From Microbacterium schleiferi (GTDB lineage: Bacteria; Actinomycetota; Actinomycetes; Actinomycetales; Microbacteriaceae): a DNA stretch of 64,000 bases. Positions 1-8,500 of the stretch are shown one piece after another. Position 1 is the first letter of the stretch. The number at the start of each line of letters is the position of its first letter. The stretch is taken from assembly GCF_020781975.1 (NCBI RefSeq), contig NZ_JAJGNI010000005.1:62001-126000 (forward strand). The letters run 5' to 3'. The notes under the pieces were generated by a model. The model had not been told where the DNA came from. It made no database searches and worked only from the letters and a program-made list of their open reading frames with translations. A program made the translations under genes and the position numbers.

Positions 1-36
1 TGAATCAGGCGGCGCGATCCGAGAACGAGGAGAGCA

Positions 37-1089
37 ATGTCGCGCGAGGTGAAGCTAGCCGTCATCCCCGGTGATGGCATCGGTGTCGAGGTCGTCGCCG
101 AGGCCATGAAGGTTCTGGATGCGGTGACCGCAGGCGGCGACATCCGGTTCACGAAGACCCCGTTTTCGCTGGGTGCCGCGCGTTACCTCGAGACCGGCGA
201 CACGCTCACGGATGCTGACCTCGAGGCCATAAAGCAGCACGATGCGATCGTGCTCGGCGCGGTGGGCGGCGTTCCGGGAGACGTTCGCCTGAAGGATGCG
301 AACATCGAACGCGGACTGCTGCTCAAGCTGCGTTTCGAGCTCGACCACTACGTCAACCTGCGGCCCTCGAAGCTCTATCCTGGTGCGCCGGGCCCGCTCG
401 CGAACCCCGGTGAGGTCGACTTCGTGGTCGTCCGCGAGGGCACAGAGGGTCCCTACGTCGGCAACGGCGGCGCGATCCGCAAGGGCACGCCGCACGAGGT
501 CGCGAACGAGACATCCGTCAACACGGCCTTCGGTGTTGAGCGGGTCGTGCGCTACGCGTTCGCGTTGGCCGAACGGCGCCGCAAGAAGCTGACGCTCGTG
601 CACAAGACCAACGTGCTCGTGCACGCCGGCGGAATCTGGCAGAGAATCGTGCGCGAGGTGGCAGAAGAGCACCCCGACGTCGCCGTAGACTATCTGCACG
701 TCGATGCGGCAACCATCTTCCTGGTCACAAACCCTGACCGCTTCGACGTGATCGTCACCGACAACCTCTTCGGCGACATCCTCACCGACTTGGCCGGCGC
801 CGTCACCGGAGGCATCGGCCTCGCCGCTTCGGGGAACATCAACCCCGACGGCGCGTTCCCCTCGATGTTCGAGCCCGTCCACGGATCGGCGCCCGACATC
901 GCGGGTCAGCAGAAGGCCGACCCCACCGCCGCGATTCTGTCCATCGCAATGCTTCTCGACCACCTCGGGTTGCACGACGATTCCGCCCGCGTCACCCGCG
1001 CGGTGGAAGAGGACATTGCGTCCCGGGGCGAGGCCGCCCGCACCACAGCGCAGATCGGTGACGCGATCGTCGCCCGCCTTCAGGCGTAG
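37..1089 (+). CDS. leuB: 3-isopropylmalate dehydrogenase
   Basis: This cytosolic enzyme oxidatively decarboxylates 3-isopropylmalate to 2-oxoisocaproate with NAD+, the third dedicated step of leucine synthesis. The 350-residue product has the usual family length. An N-terminal GDGIG stretch and the C-terminal [11 protein letters not shown] block (metal and substrate binding) are visible, as is an [13 protein letters not shown] segment. The ATG follows a GAGGAGAG ribosome binding site. The branched-chain aminotransferase gene that uses the same pathway follows closely. leuC and leuD lie about 53 kb further on, so the leucine genes are split here, partly by the island. Confidence 0.97.
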   Translation: MSREVKLAVIPGDGIGVEVVAEAMKVLDAVTAGGDIRFTKTPFSLGAARYLETGDTLTDADLEAIKQHDAIVLGAVGGVPGDVRLKDANIERGLLLKLRFELDHYVNLRPSKLYPGAPGPLANPGEVDFVVVREGTEGPYVGNGGAIRKGTPHEVANETSVNTAFGVERVVRYAFALAERRRKKLTLVHKTNVLVHAGGIWQRIVREVAEEHPDVAVDYLHVDAATIFLVTNPDRFDVIVTDNLFGDILTDLAGAVTGGIGLAASGNINPDGAFPSMFEPVHGSAPDIAGQQKADPTAAILSIAMLLDHLGLHDDSARVTRAVEEDIASRGEAARTTAQIGDAIVARLQA

Positions 1090-1161
1090 CCTGGAGCCAC
1101 TCGGCTCCTCGCTGTGCTGGGCGATTCCGACACCGCCGCGCTCGAACGACTGGATTTCGAC

Positions 1162-2280
1162 ATGACTCTTCTTGACACCGACCCCGACGCCGGCCTTGCG
1201 CCCCTGCAGTTCCAGGTGATGCGGAACCTGCAGGCAAAGACGGATGCCGAGCGCGAGGCGATTCTCGCCAACCCCGGTTTCGGTCAGCACTTCACCGACC
1301 ACATGGTCGATGTCTGCTGGTCGGTCGGCGGCGGGTGGCACCGACCGCAGGTGAAACCCTACGGTCCGCTTTCGCTCGATCCGGCCGCAGCTGTGCTGCA
1401 TTACGCGCAAGAGGTTTTCGAGGGCATCAAGGCCTACCGTCACGCCGACGGATCGATCTACACGTTCCGTCCCGACCAGAACGGTCGCCGCCTGCAGCGC
1501 TCGGCGCGGCGGCTGGCTCTTCCCGAGCTGCCGGTGTCGTACTTCATCCAGTCGCTCGAGGAGCTCATCGCGGTCGACGGCGCCTGGGTGCCCTCGGGCG
1601 AGAACCAGAGCCTCTACCTGCGCCCGTTCATGTTCGCCAAAGAGGCCTTCCTCGGCGTGCGTCCAGCCAACAAGGTCGGCTACTACGTCATCGCCAGCCC
1701 CGCGGGCGCCTACTTCAAGGGCGGTGTGACCCCCGTGTCGATCTGGCTCAGCGAGGACTACTCGCGGGCGGGCAAGGGCGGCACCGGGGCTGCCAAGACC
1801 GGAGGCAACTACGCGTCGAGTCTGCTGCCGCAGTCCGAGGCCTACGAGAACGAGTGCGACCAGGTGGTCTTCCTCGATCAGGACGGCAACGTCGAAGAGC
1901 TCGGCGGGATGAACATCGTCTTCGTCTTCAAGGACGGCACGGTCGTGACACCGCAGTCGGACTCGATCCTCGAGGGCGTCACACGCGACTCCATCCTGCA
2001 GCTGGCGGCCGACCGCGGCCTCCACGTGCAGGGTCGCAACATCTCGCTGCGCGAGTGGCGTGAGGGTGTGGCATCCGGTGACATCGTCGAGGTCTTCGCC
2101 TGCGGGACTGCCGCCGTCGTGACTCCCATCGGCGTGCTCAAGGGACGCGACTTCGTCGACCAGCAGCCCGTCGGCTCGCTCGCGCTCGAGCTGCGACAGG
2201 AGCTGACCGACATCCAGTACGGCCACGCCGAAGACCGCCACGGCTGGATGCACCGCCTCGACGCCCGCTCCCAGGCATGA
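1162..2280 (+). CDS. ilvE: branched-chain amino acid aminotransferase
   Basis: This PLP enzyme interconverts leucine, isoleucine and valine with their 2-oxo acids. The fold-type IV features are present: the [10 protein letters not shown]...[10 protein letters not shown] block, [14 protein letters not shown], the KTGGNYA stretch that carries the PLP lysine, and EELGGMN near the C-terminus. The start chosen gives 372 residues beginning MTLLDTD. A GTG at 1114 in frame would add 16 residues that do not look like the family, and no strong Shine-Dalgarno decides between them. The stop overlaps the next start as ATGA, so the genes are probably translationally coupled. Confidence 0.93.
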   Translation: MTLLDTDPDAGLAPLQFQVMRNLQAKTDAEREAILANPGFGQHFTDHMVDVCWSVGGGWHRPQVKPYGPLSLDPAAAVLHYAQEVFEGIKAYRHADGSIYTFRPDQNGRRLQRSARRLALPELPVSYFIQSLEELIAVDGAWVPSGENQSLYLRPFMFAKEAFLGVRPANKVGYYVIASPAGAYFKGGVTPVSIWLSEDYSRAGKGGTGAAKTGGNYASSLLPQSEAYENECDQVVFLDQDGNVEELGGMNIVFVFKDGTVVTPQSDSILEGVTRDSILQLAADRGLHVQGRNISLREWREGVASGDIVEVFACGTAAVVTPIGVLKGRDFVDQQPVGSLALELRQELTDIQYGHAEDRHGWMHRLDARSQA

Positions 2281-3056
2281 GAATCGCGCGGTTCCGACAC
2301 GAGGATGCGATCGCCTACGGCATCCTCGACGAGGGCGAGCTCGTGGTGCTCGCGGGTGACCCGATGTTCGCCGGCTACGAGACGACGGGGGAGCGCGTGC
2401 CGGTCGGCGAGGTCACGCTGCTCGCTCCGGTCATTCCGCGCTCGAAGGTCGTGTGCGTCGGTAAGAACTACCTCGATCACGCCGCGGAGATGGGGAGCGA
2501 GGCACCCGGCGAGCCGCTGCTGTTTCTGAAGCCCAACACGGCGGTGATCGGGCCGGACGAGCCGATCGTGCGCCCGTGGCAGTCGGAGCGCACGGACTAC
2601 GAGGGGGAGCTCGCCGTTGTCATCGGCCGTATTGCGAAGAACGTGTCGGCGGATGCTGCGCTGGACCACGTCTTCGGATACACGATCGGCAACGACGTGA
2701 CAGCGCGGGACCTGCAGCGTTCTGACGGCCAGTGGTCGCGTGCGAAGGGCTTCGACACCTTCTGCCCGCTCGGACCCGTGATCGAGACCGAGTTCGACCT
2801 CGCGGGCGGCGCGACACTGACCACACGCGTCAACGGCGAGGTCCGTCAGCGCGGCGCGATCACCGACATGATCCATTCGGTTCCGGCGATCATCGAGTAT
2901 GTGTCGGCTGCGTTCACACTGCTGCCCGGGGACGTCATCCTCACTGGCACGCCGGCCGGTGTCGGCCCGTTCGTGTCCGGAGACGTCGTCGAGGTCGAGA
3001 TCGATGGGCTCGGCATCCTGCGCAACACCGCGCGGGATGCGGAGCCGCGCCGGTGA
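2277..3056 (+). CDS. fumarylacetoacetate hydrolase family protein
   Basis: The 259-residue product belongs to the FAH/FAHD1 fold family, whose members hydrolyse or decarboxylate acylpyruvates and related 2-oxo acids using a divalent metal. A short N-terminal domain is followed by the catalytic block: [13 protein letters not shown], the acidic metal ligands in [21 protein letters not shown] and a [14 protein letters not shown] loop. It is coupled to ilvE by an ATGA overlap and to the MFS gene by a GTGA overlap. The exact substrate cannot be told from sequence; context with branched-chain 2-oxo acids is only suggestive. Confidence 0.9.
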   Translation: MRIARFRHEDAIAYGILDEGELVVLAGDPMFAGYETTGERVPVGEVTLLAPVIPRSKVVCVGKNYLDHAAEMGSEAPGEPLLFLKPNTAVIGPDEPIVRPWQSERTDYEGELAVVIGRIAKNVSADAALDHVFGYTIGNDVTARDLQRSDGQWSRAKGFDTFCPLGPVIETEFDLAGGATLTTRVNGEVRQRGAITDMIHSVPAIIEYVSAAFTLLPGDVILTGTPAGVGPFVSGDVVEVEIDGLGILRNTARDAEPRR

Positions 3057-4306
3057 CACTGTCTGACGGCTGGGTCGACGATCGCCAGGAGGCGAGCGAA
3101 CTCGCCGGCATCCAGCGTCGGACCGTCTGGGTGCTCTCGGCAGGCCAAGTGCTCGGCGGGCTCGGGTTTGGAGCGACAGTCTCCCTCGGTGCGGTGCTTG
3201 CCGCCGACATCGCCGGTGACGAGTCGCTCTCGGGGCTGGCTGCGGCGGGTGTGACCCTCGGCACCGCCGCGCTGGCGGTGCCGCTTGCTGCCCTCGCGCG
3301 TCGGCGCGGACGCCGTATCTCGCTGGCGTCGGGCATGGCGATCGCGCTCGTAGGCGTTTCGCTGGTCGTGGTGGCGGCGGCCGTTCGGTCGTTCCCGCTG
3401 CTTCTGCTGGCCTTCGGGCTCGTCGGAGCGGGTCAGACCGCGAACCTGCAGTCGCGATTCGCTGCCGCCGATCTCGCCACGGATGCCACGCGTGGCCGCG
3501 ATCTGTCGATCGTCGTGTGGGCGACGACCATCGGCGCCGTGCTCGGACCGAATCTTGTGCAACCCGGCCAGGCGATCGGAGACGCCCTGGGGATGCCGCC
3601 CCTGACGGGACCGTACGTCTTCACGATCGTCGCGCAAGCGCTGAGCATCATTGTGTATCTGTTCGCTCTTCGGCCGGATCCGCTGCTGGTCGCGCAGACG
3701 GTGGCGCAGCGGCGTCGCGACCGGGTGGTCGAGCAGATCGTCAAGCCCGACCGTCCGGTGTCGGCTCGCTACGCGATCTTCGCGAATGCCGCCGCACACG
3801 GCGTCATGGTCTCGATCATGGCGATGACCCCGGTTCACATGCTCCATCACGGCGCGAGTCTGACCATCATCGGTCTGACGATCAGTCTGCACATCGCGGG
3901 GATGTACGCGCTCTCGCCGGTCTTCGGCATCCTGGCAGACCGCGTGGGCCGCATTCCGACGATCATGGTCGGTCAGGCGCTGCTCGCGGCATCCCTGGTG
4001 ACGGTCTTCTTCGGCGCGGAGTCGAACACGGCGGTCACCGTCGCGCTCATTCTGCTCGGCCTGGGGTGGAGCGCTGCGACTGTGGCCGGATCGGCCCTCC
4101 TGACCGAATCGTCGTCGGAGGAGCGACGCACCACGCGTCAGGGGCGCAACGACCTCTCGATGAGCCTCGTCGGTGCCGTCGGTGCGATCACCTCGGGCGT
4201 CGTCCTCGGGTGGATCGGTTTCACGGGGCTCGCGCTGGTTGTCGGTGTCGCCGTGATCGCGACAGTGCTACTCGCGCCGTACGGCCGCATCCGTCAGGTC
4301 GCGTAG
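3053..4306 (+). CDS. MFS transporter
   Basis: This is a predicted 417-residue inner-membrane major facilitator protein with about twelve hydrophobic segments. The conserved loop between helices 2 and 3 appears as [11 protein letters not shown], and a related [14 protein letters not shown] loop starts the second half. The GTG start overlaps the preceding stop (GTGA), making it the last gene of an ilvE-FAH-MFS run. Substrate is unknown; an exporter of drugs or metabolites is the usual role of proteins of this length. Confidence 0.88.
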   Translation: MTLSDGWVDDRQEASELAGIQRRTVWVLSAGQVLGGLGFGATVSLGAVLAADIAGDESLSGLAAAGVTLGTAALAVPLAALARRRGRRISLASGMAIALVGVSLVVVAAAVRSFPLLLLAFGLVGAGQTANLQSRFAAADLATDATRGRDLSIVVWATTIGAVLGPNLVQPGQAIGDALGMPPLTGPYVFTIVAQALSIIVYLFALRPDPLLVAQTVAQRRRDRVVEQIVKPDRPVSARYAIFANAAAHGVMVSIMAMTPVHMLHHGASLTIIGLTISLHIAGMYALSPVFGILADRVGRIPTIMVGQALLAASLVTVFFGAESNTAVTVALILLGLGWSAATVAGSALLTESSSEERRTTRQGRNDLSMSLVGAVGAITSGVVLGWIGFTGLALVVGVAVIATVLLAPYGRIRQVA

Positions 4307-4343
4307 TCGTACCGAGGCGCAGGTGCAGCATCCGCGCCGGACT

Positions 4344-4349
4344 TAGACT
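4344..4349 (+). promoter_or_regulatory. -10 element of a leaderless gltX promoter
   Basis: TAGACT lies 8 nt before the gltX ATG at 4358, with no Shine-Dalgarno between them. Transcription should therefore start at or next to the start codon. The -35 region is weak. Confidence 0.65.
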
Positions 4350-4357
4350 TGATATCT

Positions 4358-5878
4358 ATGCCCGGGACGCCGCATCCAGCCACCACGACCGCCACCGGAT
4401 CCGACGTTCGGGTCCGCTTCTGCCCGTCGCCGACGGGTCTACCGCACGTTGGGCTGATGCGCACGGTGCTGTTCAACTGGGCCTACGCGCGGCACAACGG
4501 GGGAAAGCTCATCTTCCGCATCGAAGACACGGATGCCGCCCGGGACTCCGAAGAGAGCTACAACCAGCTGCTCGACGCGCTGCGGTGGCTCAGGATCGAC
4601 TGGGATGAGGGCGTCGAGGTCGGCGGTCCCCACGCGCCCTACCGGCAGTCCCAGCGCCACGAGATCTACCGCGGCGTGCTCGACAAGCTCATCGATGCCG
4701 GCGTCGTGTACGAGAGCTATTCGACAGCCGAAGAGATCGACGCGCGCAACGAGGCGAACGGGCGTGCCAAGCAGCTCGGCTACGACAACTACGACCGCGA
4801 CCTGACTGATGAGCAGAAGGCGGCTTTCCGCGCCGAGGGACGCGAGCCCGCGTGGCGCTTGCGCGTACCCGATCACGACCTCACCTACGTCGACCTCATC
4901 CGCGGCGAGGTCACCTTCCCGGCCGGTTCCTTCCCCGACTTCGTCATTGTGCGGGCCGGAGGCGTGCCCCTCTACACGTTCGTGAACCCGGTCGATGACG
5001 CTCTCATGGGCATCACTCACGTCATCCGTGGTGAAGACCTCATGCCCTCAACAGCACGCCAGCTTGCGCTCTATGACGCGCTCGTGACGGCGGGCGTCAC
5101 CGCCTTCGTGCCCCGCTTCGGTCACATGCCGCTCGTGCTGGGGGAGGAGGGCAACAAGAAGCTCTCCAAGCGCGACCCGAAGGCAGACCTGTTCTTGCAG
5201 CGCGAGAAGGGCTTCATCCACGAGGGGTTGCTGAACTACCTCGCCCTGCTCGGCTGGTCGATTGCTCCCGACCGCGATGTCTTCTCGCTCGACGAGCTCG
5301 TCGCCGCGTTCGATATCGCCGACGTCAACCCGAACCCCGCTCGCTTCGATCAGAAGAAGGCAGAGTCGATCAACGGCGACCACATCCGGATGCTGGAAGC
5401 CGAAGACTTCGCTTCCCGTCTGATTCCGTACCTGGTCGCCGCCGGGGTCGTGTCGGATCCGCTGACTGACGCGCAGCAGGAGATGCTCGCGGCATCCGCC
5501 CCGCTCGTGCAGGAACGGATGCAGCTGCTCGGTGACGCTCCCGGGTTGCTCGGGTTCCTCTTCACGGATGCCGTCACCTACGAAGAAGACGCCCTCACGT
5601 CTCTGCCCGCCAACGCGGGTGAGGTGCTGGTGGCCGGTGTGGGTGCGATCGAGTTGATTCCCGAGGCGGAGTTCACTGCCGCCGCGATTCAGGAGTCCCT
5701 CGCTGCTGCGCTCATCGAGGGCCTCGGTCTCAAGCCGCGCGTCGCCTACGGACCGCTGCGGGTCGCACTCAGCGGCCGTCGCGTCTCGCCGCCGCTGTTC
5801 GAGTCCATGGAACTCTTGGGCAAGGATGCGTCGGTCCGCCGCTTCGGGGCACTCGTCGATCACCTAGCCGCGAGCTGA
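4358..5878 (+). CDS. gltX: glutamyl-tRNA synthetase
   Basis: This class I aminoacyl-tRNA synthetase charges tRNA-Glu. In many actinobacteria it also charges tRNA-Gln, with later amidation by GatCAB. The HIGH-like signature is [10 protein letters not shown] near residue 30 and the KMSKS-like loop is KKLSKRD near residue 270. The alpha-helical anticodon-binding domain follows, giving 506 residues. A TTG three codons upstream is possible, but the ATG suits the leaderless promoter. A tRNA-Gln gene lies just downstream. Confidence 0.96.
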   Translation: MPGTPHPATTTATGSDVRVRFCPSPTGLPHVGLMRTVLFNWAYARHNGGKLIFRIEDTDAARDSEESYNQLLDALRWLRIDWDEGVEVGGPHAPYRQSQRHEIYRGVLDKLIDAGVVYESYSTAEEIDARNEANGRAKQLGYDNYDRDLTDEQKAAFRAEGREPAWRLRVPDHDLTYVDLIRGEVTFPAGSFPDFVIVRAGGVPLYTFVNPVDDALMGITHVIRGEDLMPSTARQLALYDALVTAGVTAFVPRFGHMPLVLGEEGNKKLSKRDPKADLFLQREKGFIHEGLLNYLALLGWSIAPDRDVFSLDELVAAFDIADVNPNPARFDQKKAESINGDHIRMLEAEDFASRLIPYLVAAGVVSDPLTDAQQEMLAASAPLVQERMQLLGDAPGLLGFLFTDAVTYEEDALTSLPANAGEVLVAGVGAIELIPEAEFTAAAIQESLAAALIEGLGLKPRVAYGPLRVALSGRRVSPPLFESMELLGKDASVRRFGALVDHLAAS

Positions 5879-5901
5879 GACGCGCCGCTGCCGGGTCTGG
5901 T

Positions 5902-5930
5902 TTGGCGGGGCCTTTCGCGTCGTCTAGACT
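5902..5930 (+). promoter_or_regulatory. tRNA-Gln promoter
   Basis: TTGGCG (5902-5907) and TAGACT (5925-5930) are spaced by 17 bp, about 30 nt in front of the mature tRNA. This is a good SigA-type match. Confidence 0.65.
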
Positions 5931-5962
5931 TGACCCTTGGCGCCCGTTCCGGCGGGAACCCT

Positions 5963-6034
5963 TGGGGTATGGTGTAATTGGCAACACGGCTGATTCTGGT
6001 TCAGTTGTTCTTGGTTCGAGTCCAGGTACCCCAG
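5963..6034 (+). tRNA. tRNA-Gln (CTG anticodon)
   Basis: This is a complete cloverleaf. The acceptor arms TGGGGTA and TACCCCA pair, the anticodon stem GCTGA/TCAGT encloses the loop TTCTGGT with anticodon CTG, and the T-loop contains GGTTCGAGTCC. The discriminator base is G and CCA is not encoded. A strong hairpin terminator follows at once. Confidence 0.96.
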
Positions 6035-6040
6035 CAAGAG

Positions 6041-6064
6041 AAACCCGCGGAATCCCGCGGGTTT
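6041..6064 (+). terminator. terminator after tRNA-Gln
   Basis: A perfect 10-bp stem (AAACCCGCGG / CCGCGGGTTT) with a 4-nt loop is followed by TCGTCGTTTC. Confidence 0.85.
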
Positions 6065-6149
6065 CGTCGTTTCTGATGACCCGCGCGTGCGACGCACCCC
6101 CGTCGAGGGCGCGCCGTCGCGAGCCCTCGGGGGCGCCTAGGCTGAGCCC

Positions 6150-6290
6150 GTGACAAGTCGTGAGTCGCAGGCGTGGGAGTGCCCGACGTGCGGCGACCGG
6201 CTACGGTACGAGATCCTCGACGATGAACGTTTCCTCGTCGCATGGTCGTGCGTCAGGTGCGGGCTCGTACGCACGACGGAACCCACCTAG
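6150..6290 (+). CDS. 46-residue zinc-ribbon protein, leaderless
   Basis: A short GTG-started gene encodes 46 residues ending at TAG. Two CxxC knuckles, CPTC at residues 11-14 and CVRC at 34-37, are spaced as in a small zinc ribbon. Between them is a GDRLRYEILDDERFLVAW stretch expected to form the strands. A TAGGCT -10 box (6138-6143) ends 6 nt before the GTG, which supports a leaderless transcript and this start. No function is recognised; such ribbons often bind nucleic acid or a protein partner. The IS element follows about 75 bp downstream. Confidence 0.7.
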   Translation: MTSRESQAWECPTCGDRLRYEILDDERFLVAWSCVRCGLVRTTEPT

Positions 6291-6352
6291 GCCGATCGAA
6301 CCGGACCGGAACGATCGGGCGCGCGGGGTCGACTCTCGCAGGCTGGATGTCG

Positions 6353-6359
6353 AAGGAGG
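6353..6359 (+). promoter_or_regulatory. orphaned Shine-Dalgarno of the AraC-type gene
   Basis: AAGGAGG is followed by CCCC and the first two bases of a start codon at the left edge of the IS. Removing the IS and one CCAT copy gives AAGGAGGCCCCATG followed by the regulator's second codon. This was therefore the original ribosome binding site, now 1.25 kb from its gene. Confidence 0.85.
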
Positions 6360-6448
6360 CCCCATTGGACTGACCCCGTTTTGTAGGTCCAGTCGTTGTG
6401 TGAGTCGTCCTGTCGCCCGAGGGTTCGGGCAGGGAGACTGGTCAGATC

Positions 6449-6733
6449 ATGACGAACAGCAGGAAGCGTCACACCCCGGAGCAGGTCGTCCGCAAGCTCG
6501 GGCAGGCCGACAGGATGCTCGCCGACGGCGCGGACGTCGCCGCGGTGTGTCGGGAGCTCGGCGTGTCCGAGCAGACGTACTACCGGTGGCGGAACCAGTA
6601 CGGCGGCCTGAAGGCCGACGACGCGAAGCGTCTCAAGGAGCTCGAGAAGCAGAACGCCACTCTGAAGCGGCTGCTGGCCGAAGCGGAGCTGGAGAAGGCC
6701 GCGCTGAAGGAGTTGGCTGAGGGAAACTTCTAG
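6449..6733 (+). CDS. IS3-family transposase OrfA (helix-turn-helix)
   Basis: The 94-residue protein binds the IS ends. A helix-turn-helix covers roughly residues 10-50 (VVRKLGQADRMLADGADVAAV followed by CRELGVSEQTYYRWRNQYGG). A leucine-zipper-like coiled coil follows (LKELEKQNATLKRLLAEAEL). The sequence GGGAAAC just before the TAG stop can shift ribosomes -1 into orfB, making a fused transposase of about 383 residues. Confidence 0.93.
   Translation: MTNSRKRHTPEQVVRKLGQADRMLADGADVAAVCRELGVSEQTYYRWRNQYGGLKADDAKRLKELEKQNATLKRLLAEAELEKAALKELAEGNF
6721..6727 (+). other. programmed -1 frameshift heptamer
   Basis: GGGAAAC is in the required phase (G GGA AAC in the orfA frame), four codons before the orfA stop including the stop itself. 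It fits the X XXY YYZ rule, and orfB is in the -1 frame and open across the site. Confidence 0.8.
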
Positions 6734-6783
6734 GCCCGGGCAGGCGCCGCGCCGCCGTCGCTCACCTGATCAGGACACTGCAG

Positions 6784-7599
6784 GTGAGCGAGCGGATGGC
6801 GTGCCGTCTGGCCGGGCTGAGCAGGTCCGCGTACCGTCGCCCGCTCAAGGGCGACACGACCGCCGACCCGGACAGGGCGTTGCGGGACTGGCTGCGCGCG
6901 TACGCGAAGAAGCATCCGCGGTGGGGATACCGCAGGGCCTACCACGACGCTCGCGGCGAGGGGTGGGTCGTGAACCACAAGAAGATCCAGCGGCTCTGGC
7001 GCGAGGAAGGCCTCCGTGTCCCCCAGCGGCGGCGGCGCAAACGCGTCGGATCCTCGACCGTCGACGCCCCGGCAGCGGTCGCACCGAATCTCGTGTGGGC
7101 GGTGGACTTCCAGTTCGATGCCGACGAGCAGGGCCGCCCGATCAAGATCTGCTCCATCGTCGACGAGCACACCCGTGAGTGCATCGGAGGGCTTGTCGAG
7201 CGGTCGATCACCGCGGACCGACTCACTGCCCACCTCGAGGACCTCGTCGCCGTCCGCGGCGCGCCCGCGGTGCTCAGATCAGACAACGGGCCGGAGTTCA
7301 TCAGCGACGCGATGGCCGACTGGGCCGGCACCCGCACCGGCCTGTTCTACATTCCGCCCGGCTCGCCCTGGCACAACGGGTACGTCGAGTCGTTCAACAG
7401 CAGGCTCCGCGACGAGTGCCTGAACATCAACAGCTTCTACTCGCTGCTGCACGCCCAGGTCGTGATCGGCGACTGGAAGACCGAGTACAACCATGACCGC
7501 CGGCACTCATCGCTCGGATACCTCGCACCGGTCGACTACGCTCGGCAATGCACCCATCAACTGGAAACCGACGACTCGCACAGCGACCGGACCGAATGA
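6784..7599 (+). CDS. IS3-family transposase OrfB (DDE integrase core)
   Basis: This catalytic part of the transposase contains an HTH-like N-terminal region (HPRWGYRRAYHDARGEGW) and an rve core. The acidic residues are VDFQFDAD, the RSDNGPEF aspartate and the YVESFNSRLRDE glutamate, ending in the NHDRRHSSLGYLAP motif usual for the family. The GTG/ATG starts near 6784 are internal. The active product is probably the OrfAB fusion beginning at 6449. No frameshift or stop disrupts it. Confidence 0.93.
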   Translation: MSERMACRLAGLSRSAYRRPLKGDTTADPDRALRDWLRAYAKKHPRWGYRRAYHDARGEGWVVNHKKIQRLWREEGLRVPQRRRRKRVGSSTVDAPAAVAPNLVWAVDFQFDADEQGRPIKICSIVDEHTRECIGGLVERSITADRLTAHLEDLVAVRGAPAVLRSDNGPEFISDAMADWAGTRTGLFYIPPGSPWHNGYVESFNSRLRDECLNINSFYSLLHAQVVIGDWKTEYNHDRRHSSLGYLAPVDYARQCTHQLETDDSHSDRTE

Positions 7600-7614
7600 A
7601 GGGGGCGGCCCACC

Positions 7615-8484
7615 ATGATCGCGGAACTCAATCGACTGATCGATGTCATCGACGACGATCTATCCGAAGACCTCGATGTCGCGTCGCTGGCGCGGGAGTC
7701 GGGCGTGACGGAGTACCACCTGCGGCGGATGTTCTCGTCTTTGGTCGGGATGCCACTGTCGGAGTACGTGCGGCGCCGGCGGATGACGGTGGCAGCTGCG
7801 GCGGTCGTCGCCGGTGACCCGCTGCTCGACATCGCGGTGCGGTTCGGGTACGGGTCGACCGAAGCCTTTGGTCGGGCGTTTCGCGCGGTCCACGGCTCGA
7901 CGCCCGCCGAGGTGCGCGTGAGTGGCGGTCCCCTTCGTACGCAACCGAAACTCAGGCTCCGCCTGACCGTCGAAGGGAACACCACCATGGACACGCGCAT
8001 CGCCGAACGCCCCGCGTTCCGTCTGGTCGGACACGCCGCTCGCGTGCCGCTCATCAACGAAGGAATCAATCCGCACATCCAGACGTACATCGCCGCACTG
8101 CCTGAGAGCGAACACGCCCGACTCAAGGGGCTCAGCAGCACCGAACCGAGCGGCTTGCTGCAGGTGAGTGACGGCGTCGATCCGGACTACCGGGAGGGAA
8201 CCGAGCTCACCTACCTGCACGGCGTCGCACTGGATGCTGAGGCCCCCGTGCCCGACGATCTTGATGTGATCGAGGTCGAGGCAGGGGAGTGGGCGGTGTT
8301 CCGCACGTCAGGACCGTACCCCGCAGCGCTCCAGGAGGCCTACGCGGCCTCCGCGTCGGACTGGTTCCCCGCCAACCCCTGGCAGCTGCGTCCCGGTCCC
8401 TCGATCGTCGCCGTCCTCGAACGCGCCGACGACTTCAGTACCGCAACGACGGAGCTCTGGATGCCGATCGCACGCCGCTCATAG
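7615..8484 (+). CDS. AraC-family regulator with GyrI-like effector domain
   Basis: This 289-residue transcription factor has an N-terminal AraC DNA-binding domain with two HTHs (residues about 8-100, including VASLARESGVTEYHLRRMF and DIAVRFGYGSTEAFGRAFR). A C-terminal GyrI/BmrR-type small-molecule binding domain starts near residue 125 (MDTRIAERPAFRLVGHAARV). Such proteins sense toxic ligands and often activate efflux or detoxification genes. The ATG lies 2 bp from the end of an inserted IS3 element, which removed its own promoter and Shine-Dalgarno. The IS end supplies only a poor GGGGGCGG in front of the start. Expression must now depend on the IS, if it occurs at all. Confidence 0.92.
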   Translation: MIAELNRLIDVIDDDLSEDLDVASLARESGVTEYHLRRMFSSLVGMPLSEYVRRRRMTVAAAAVVAGDPLLDIAVRFGYGSTEAFGRAFRAVHGSTPAEVRVSGGPLRTQPKLRLRLTVEGNTTMDTRIAERPAFRLVGHAARVPLINEGINPHIQTYIAALPESEHARLKGLSSTEPSGLLQVSDGVDPDYREGTELTYLHGVALDAEAPVPDDLDVIEVEAGEWAVFRTSGPYPAALQEAYAASASDWFPANPWQLRPGPSIVAVLERADDFSTATTELWMPIARRS

Positions 8485-8500
8485 GTCACCTGCTCGGCGC

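Larger units (their letters stand above)
6366..7612 (+). mobile_element. IS3-family (IS407-type) insertion sequence, intact
   Basis: The 1,247-bp element is flanked by the 4-bp target duplication CCAT (6362-6365 and 7613-7616). Its imperfect terminal inverted repeats begin TGGAC and TGGGC. They include a 24-bp inner block, GGTCC(A/G)GTCG(T/C)TGTG(T/C)GAGTCGTC, that differs at three positions. It carries orfA and orfB in -1 register with a slippery site. A 4-bp duplication is typical of the IS407 subgroup. Confidence 0.9.

Noticed and set aside
1114..1161. Upstream GTG start for ilvE
   Set aside because: The extra 16 residues are unlike the family N-terminus and no ribosome binding site supports the GTG.
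55..2253. A 732-codon open frame on the minus strand under leuB and ilvE
   Set aside because: Low-complexity Arg/Val/Asp translation without family features, opposite two clear genes; a GC-rich antisense artefact.
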